In this document: positions 60,694 to 64,000 of the stretch, piece after piece
Numbering within the stretch: position 1 is the stretch's first letter
How the letters are laid out: each line of letters opens with the position of its first letter
Source of the DNA: Moraxellaceae bacterium
Lineage (GTDB): Bacteria > Pseudomonadota > Gammaproteobacteria > Pseudomonadales > Moraxellaceae
Direction: 5' to 3'
NCBI GenBank assembly: GCA_030680295.1
Contig: JAUXVU010000018.1
Location: 558,001-622,000, forward strand
DNA: 64,000 nucleotides
The notes under the pieces: model-generated
Told to the model about the DNA's origin: nothing
Database searches by the model: none
What the model saw: the letters and a program-made list of their open reading frames with translations, nothing else
Translations under genes and position numbers: made by a program

Positions 60694-62970
60694 TCAGACC
60701 GCCGGATTGGCGGTCTCTTTTTCTGTCATGGCAACCGCTTCAATGACCAGCTTGTCATCCGACACCGAAATGTGGACACGACCACCCTTCGCCGCCAATT
60801 TGCCAAACAAAATCATTTCCGCCAACGGTTTCTTCAACTGCTCTTGAATTACTCGTGCCATCGGCCTTGCGCCCATCAGCGGATCATAACCACGGTCTGC
60901 CAACCAAGCTCTAGCCTCAGCATCCACTTCAATTTGCACATGTTTGTCATCTAACTGAGCCTGCAGCTCAACCAAGAACTTATCGACCACATTAATCACC
61001 ACCGATGGATCTAGCGGTGCAAACTGAATAATGCTGTCTAAACGATTACGGAACTCTGGTGAGAAGGCTTTTTTCAGCGACTCCATGGCATCCGTACGGT
61101 GATCTTGCAGCGTGAAACCGATGCTGGCACGACTGGCCACTTCGGCGCCCACGTTGGTTGTCATTACCAAAATCACATGACGGAAGTCGGCCTTACGACC
61201 ATTGTTATCGGTCAACGTGCCGTGATCCATCACCTGCAATAACAGGTTAAAGACATCCGGATGTGCTTTTTCCACCTCGTCGAGTAGCAACACACAGTGT
61301 GGATGCTTGACTATAGCATCAGTAAGCAAACCGCCTTGGTCATAACCCACATAGCCGGGAGGCGCACCAATCAAGCGTGACACGGTATGGCGCTCCATGT
61401 ACTCGGACATGTCAAAACGCACCAGCTCAATGCCTAGGGTGCGCGCCAACTGACGTGTCACTTCGGTTTTACCCACACCGGTGGGGCCTGAGAACATAAA
61501 GCTGCCAATGGGCTTCTCTGGCGCCTTCAGACCTGCACGTGACAACTTAATGGCCGATGCCAAGCTTTCAATCGCTGGGTCTTGGCCAAACACGGTCATC
61601 TTCAGATCACGTTCCAGGTTACGCAGCGACTCTTTATCGTTCGAGGACACCGCTTTTGCTGGAATCCGCGCGACTTTAGCAACCATCTCTTCGATCTCGG
61701 CCACACCAATCGTTTTCTTACGACGGCTGGGTGGTTGCAGACGCTGATAAGCGCCCGCCTCATCAATCAAATCAATGGCTTTATCAGGCAGATAACGTTC
61801 ATGGATGTAACGGTCAGACAACGTAGCCGCCATCAGCAACGCTTTGTCGGCATAACGCACATGATGGTGATCTTCAAAACGCGACTTCAAACCGCGCAAA
61901 ATGCGATAAGTTTCATCCACGGTTGGTTCAGACACATCAATCTTGTGGAAACGACGTGACAGCGCGCCATCTTTCTCGAATAAGTTTCGATACTCTTGGT
62001 AAGTGGTTGATCCCATACACTTTAATGTACCATTTGCCAGCGCAGGCTTGAGCAAATTGGACACATCCAAAACACCACCGCCAGCCGAACCGGCACCAAT
62101 AATGGTGTGAATTTCATCAATAAATAAAATCGCACCTGGCGCTTCAGCCAACTCATTTACCAGCGCTTTAAAACGTTTTTCAAAATCGCCACGGTACTTT
62201 GTACCCGCCAACAAGGCGCCGATATCTAAGGAATAGACAACGGCATCAGCAATGGCTTCTGGCACACGATCCTCAACAATCAACCATGCCAAGCCTTCAG
62301 CAATCGCTGTTTTACCCACGCCTGGCTCACCTACTAACACAGGGTTATTTTTACGACGGCGGCACAGCACCTGGATCGCCCGCTCAATTTCCTGTTCACG
62401 ACCAACCAACGGGTCAATACGCCCTTTTTTGGCTAACTCGTTTAAGTTCACGGTGTAATTAGACAATGCAGAGTCAGGCTTGGTGTCATTAATCGTGGCT
62501 GGCTCAATGTCGTCATTATCGGACTGAGATTCATCTTCTTGCGGCACACCATGCGACAAGTAGTTCACTACGTCTAAGCGACTAACACCCTGCTGACGCA
62601 GCAAGTACACAGCATGCGACTCTTGCTCAGAGAAAATCGCGACCAACACATTGGCGCCCACGACTTCACGCTTGCCCGATGATTGGACATGAAAAACAGC
62701 ACGTTGCAATACACGCTGGAAACCCAAAGTTGGCTGTGTTTCACGACCACCATCAGGTACCGGCAATAAAGGAGTGGCTTCATCAACATACGTCTGCAGC
62801 TCAAGGCGCAGCGCGATCTCGTCTGCACCGCAAGCTTTAAGCGCCTGTAGTGCCGACTCGTTATCCATTAGCGATAACAGTAAATGCTCGACGGTGATGA
62901 ATTCATGGCGCTTTCCGCGAGCATCACGAAATGCCAAATTCAGGGTCAGCTCTAATTCACGGCTCAACAT
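60694..62970 (-). CDS. clpA: ATP-dependent Clp protease ATP-binding subunit ClpA
   Basis: AAA+ unfoldase for ClpP, 758 residues. N-domain (1-145) binds ClpS; two AAA domains with Walker [14 protein letters not shown] and [13 protein letters not shown]. The ClpP-docking loop is near 610-620. No middle domain, so ClpA not ClpB. Ends [17 protein letters not shown]. It follows clpS by 21 bases. Confidence 0.96.
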   Translation of the reverse strand: MLSRELELTLNLAFRDARGKRHEFITVEHLLLSLMDNESALQALKACGADEIALRLELQTYVDEATPLLPVPDGGRETQPTLGFQRVLQRAVFHVQSSGKREVVGANVLVAIFSEQESHAVYLLRQQGVSRLDVVNYLSHGVPQEDESQSDNDDIEPATINDTKPDSALSNYTVNLNELAKKGRIDPLVGREQEIERAIQVLCRRRKNNPVLVGEPGVGKTAIAEGLAWLIVEDRVPEAIADAVVYSLDIGALLAGTKYRGDFEKRFKALVNELAEAPGAILFIDEIHTIIGAGSAGGGVLDVSNLLKPALANGTLKCMGSTTYQEYRNLFEKDGALSRRFHKIDVSEPTVDETYRILRGLKSRFEDHHHVRYADKALLMAATLSDRYIHERYLPDKAIDLIDEAGAYQRLQPPSRRKKTIGVAEIEEMVAKVARIPAKAVSSNDKESLRNLERDLKMTVFGQDPAIESLASAIKLSRAGLKAPEKPIGSFMFSGPTGVGKTEVTRQLARTLGIELVRFDMSEYMERHTVSRLIGAPPGYVGYDQGGLLTDAIVKHPHCVLLLDEVEKAHPDVFNLLLQVMDHGTLTDNNGRKADFRHVILVMTTNVGAEVASRASIGFTLQDHRTDAMESLKKAFSPEFRNRLDSIIQFAPLDPSVVINVVDKFLVELQAQLDDKHVQIEVDAEARAWLADRGYDPLMGARPMARVIQEQLKKPLAEMILFGKLAAKGGRVHISVSDDKLVIEAVAMTEKETANPAV
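60696..60722 (+). terminator. ppsR terminator inside clpA 3' end
   Basis: AGACCGCC and GGCGGTCT form an 8-bp stem over GGATT, followed by CTTTTTC on the plus strand. It lies 30 bases after the ppsR stop but wholly within the last codons of convergent clpA. Confidence 0.72.
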
Positions 62971-62991
62971 GCCTGCCTCTCCTTGCCCACG

Positions 62992-63339
62992 TTAAATAAT
63001 GGGCTCTGCTTGACACAACAGCGGATGTTCATGCTGTCGTGCATATTCGACCACCATGGCCGCTTTTGTTTCCGCCACATCACGAGAAAAGTTACCAATT
63101 CCCGCTTTACCCATATGATGCACTTGTAGCATCACTTGCGTTGCCAGCTCCACATTCAGCCCAAAGAAGCGCTCTAAGACCTCAATCACAAACTCCATCG
63201 GCGTATAGTCATCATTCAAGATAATGACCTGATAACGTCTTGGTCGCTTTAATTGTGGCAAGCGATCTGCCAACAACATAGCCCCTTGACGCTGCTCATC
63301 CGACGAATTGTTACTGTCGTCTTGATCTGAGCTGAACAT
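62992..63339 (-). CDS. clpS: ATP-dependent Clp protease adaptor ClpS
   Basis: N-degron adaptor for ClpAP, 115 residues from [10 protein letters not shown]. The core has [24 protein letters not shown] and [26 protein letters not shown]-end-rule pocket D and H residues are in [10 protein letters not shown] and VHHMGKAG. The start is uncertain: an ATG 13 codons upstream (MLNKVAIA) is also open, but typical ClpS length favours 63339. Upstream of clpA, divergent from cspD. Confidence 0.9.
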   Translation of the reverse strand: MFSSDQDDSNNSSDEQRQGAMLLADRLPQLKRPRRYQVIILNDDYTPMEFVIEVLERFFGLNVELATQVMLQVHHMGKAGIGNFSRDVAETKAAMVVEYARQHEHPLLCQAEPII

Positions 63340-63564
63340 AGGCCCACCGGGCAGTGCTATAGCAACTTTGTTAAGCATGTAACGTGTCGTATCAATCATG
63401 TGCATGACAAGACTTTAACAGAGACTGACCTAAACCAAGCTCTGCTTCCAGTAAGTGAATGAAAACCCCGACGTTTCGCCAGACCAACGGCCTTGACCGA
63501 AACCTCTGAGGGCGCAAAATACGTAACAAAATATAGTAAATCATCACCTATCACGACATAACAA

Positions 63565-63583
63565 GAGGTGCTCAAGCACCCTC
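63565..63583 (+). promoter_or_regulatory. hairpin abutting cspD ribosome site
   Basis: GAGGTGC-TCAA-GCACCCTC folds into a 5-bp GC-rich stem with a tetraloop, extended by two pairs past a bulged C. It ends at the first base of the CGGAG ribosome site of cspD. It could shape access to that site at low temperature. Confidence 0.5.
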
Positions 63584-63592
63584 GGAGCATTT

Positions 63593-63853
63593 ATGCCCAC
63601 GGGAACGGTGAAGTGGTTCAATGCCAGCAAAGGTTTTGGCTTTATTTGCCCCGATGAAGGCGGCCTAGACCTATTCGCCCATTTTAGCCAAATACAGATG
63701 GATGGGTTTCGTAGCCTACGCGCCGGGCAAATCGTCAGCTTTGAAGTATGCAGTACGAATGCAGGCCTGCATGCAAACAACATCAAAATAATTCAGCAAC
63801 CCAGTGGTAAGTTACAGCAAATCAAAGAGCCAAACGGCAACATTCCAGCCTAG
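63593..63853 (+). CDS. cspD: cold-shock domain protein CspD
   Basis: An 86-residue cold-shock-fold nucleic-acid-binding protein. [24 protein letters not shown] with RNP1 KGFGFI; RNP2 is LFAHFS where most Csp have VFVHFS. A 17-residue C-terminal extension past the fold fits CspD, which in E. coli is growth-phase and stress induced. Context icd-cspD-clpS-clpA supports the name. Confidence 0.92.
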   Translation: MPTGTVKWFNASKGFGFICPDEGGLDLFAHFSQIQMDGFRSLRAGQIVSFEVCSTNAGLHANNIKIIQQPSGKLQQIKEPNGNIPA

Positions 63854-63863
63854 CGCTTAAAAT

Positions 63864-63890
63864 AAAAAAGGCCCACGAAGGGCCTTTTTT
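63864..63890. terminator. bidirectional terminator between cspD and icd
   Basis: AAAAAAGGCCC and GGGCCTTTTTT form an 11-bp stem over ACGAA, with T-run tails on both strands. Confidence 0.94.
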
Positions 63891-63905
63891 ATTCAGCACA
63901 TGTAA

Positions 63906-64000
63906 TTACATATGGCTGATGATCGCATCGCCAAACTCTGAACAACGCAACAATTTGGCATCTGGCATCAGACGCTCAAAGTCATAGGTTACTGTTTTAG
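63906..64000 (-). CDS. icd: isocitrate dehydrogenase (NADP), C-terminal fragment
   Basis: Only the last 31 codons are in the window. The visible end, [20 protein letters not shown] then [10 protein letters not shown], closely matches the C-terminus of dimeric E. coli-type Icd (VTYDFERLM and CSEFGDAI). This excludes the monomeric type. TCA-cycle enzyme; runs off the right edge. Confidence 0.9.
   Translation of the reverse strand, partial: KTVTYDFERLMPDAKLLRCSEFGDAIISHM

Overview
The window is ordinary, densely packed chromosome from a gammaproteobacterium of the order Pseudomonadales. I see no rRNA, tRNA, CRISPR array, insertion sequence or prophage. Gene order is the best taxonomic clue. Several blocks match arrangements I recall from Pseudomonas: yciK-type SDR/mupP/ubiG beside gyrA-serC-pheA-hisC-tyrA; ligA-zipA-smc-gntR; pepN-DUF2797-DUF1315-nadK; and icd-cspD-clpS-clpA. 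A cytosolic-type malate dehydrogenase, moderate GC and an acnD/prpF methylcitrate cluster next to KtrAB-like genes point more to a Moraxellaceae-like lineage than to Pseudomonas itself. The genus cannot be fixed from this sequence alone.

Layout. 1-6.7 kb (minus): gyrA-serC-pheA-hisC-tyrA, an aromatic amino acid and serine operon behind gyrase A; tyrA runs off the left edge. 6.8-9.0 kb (plus): ubiG-mupP-SDR. 9.0-14.6 kb (minus): PHP phosphoesterase, Sua5/YciO protein, trpS, scpA, scpB, rluB and a DUF2721 membrane protein. 14.7-16.7 kb (plus): yciB, yciI and a stand-alone MnmC oxidase domain. 16.7-24.3 kb (minus): gntR, smc, zipA, ligA and a lipoprotein lytic transglycosylase. 24.5-26.7 kb (plus): cysI and its DUF934 partner. 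26.7-28.5 kb (minus): tonB-exbB-exbD behind a candidate Fur-controlled promoter. 28.6-37.7 kb: prpR (minus), divergent from prpC-acnD-prpF-prpB plus a PHA-synthase-like hydrolase, with a sigma-54 promoter and a palindromic operator between them. 37.7-41.5 kb (minus): UMF1-type MFS transporter, KtrA/KtrB-like K+ uptake and a YqaA protein. 41.5-50.8 kb: MltB-type transglycosylase, then minus-strand DUF2797-pepN and pyrD-rlmKL-glutaredoxin-membrane protein runs, a small plus-strand gene and DUF1315. 50.8-57 kb: nadK, AraC regulator, a 27-residue acidic ORF, QueD-like protein, mdh, RraA-like, NAD-binding protein, transglycosylase and Rieske protein. 57-64 kb: ppsA with its divergent regulator ppsR, clpA-clpS, cspD and the 3' end of icd.

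Functionally this is housekeeping: chromosome organisation (smc, scpA, scpB, gyrA), DNA and RNA maintenance (ligA, rluB, rlmKL, trpS, MnmC2), division and cell wall (zipA, yciB, mupP, three lytic transglycosylases), central carbon metabolism (mdh, icd, ppsA/ppsR), and propionate catabolism through the AcnD/PrpF version of the methylcitrate cycle. Many genes are coupled by 4-base ATGA or GTGA overlaps. I did not find a clear new system. The items most worth a second look are a nuclease-like pattern in the Cys-rich DUF2797 protein, the serine PHA-synthase-like hydrolase coupled to prpB, the 27-residue acidic ORF behind a hairpin leader, the free-standing MnmC oxidase domain, and the regulatory architectures upstream of prpC, tonB and cysI/gntR.
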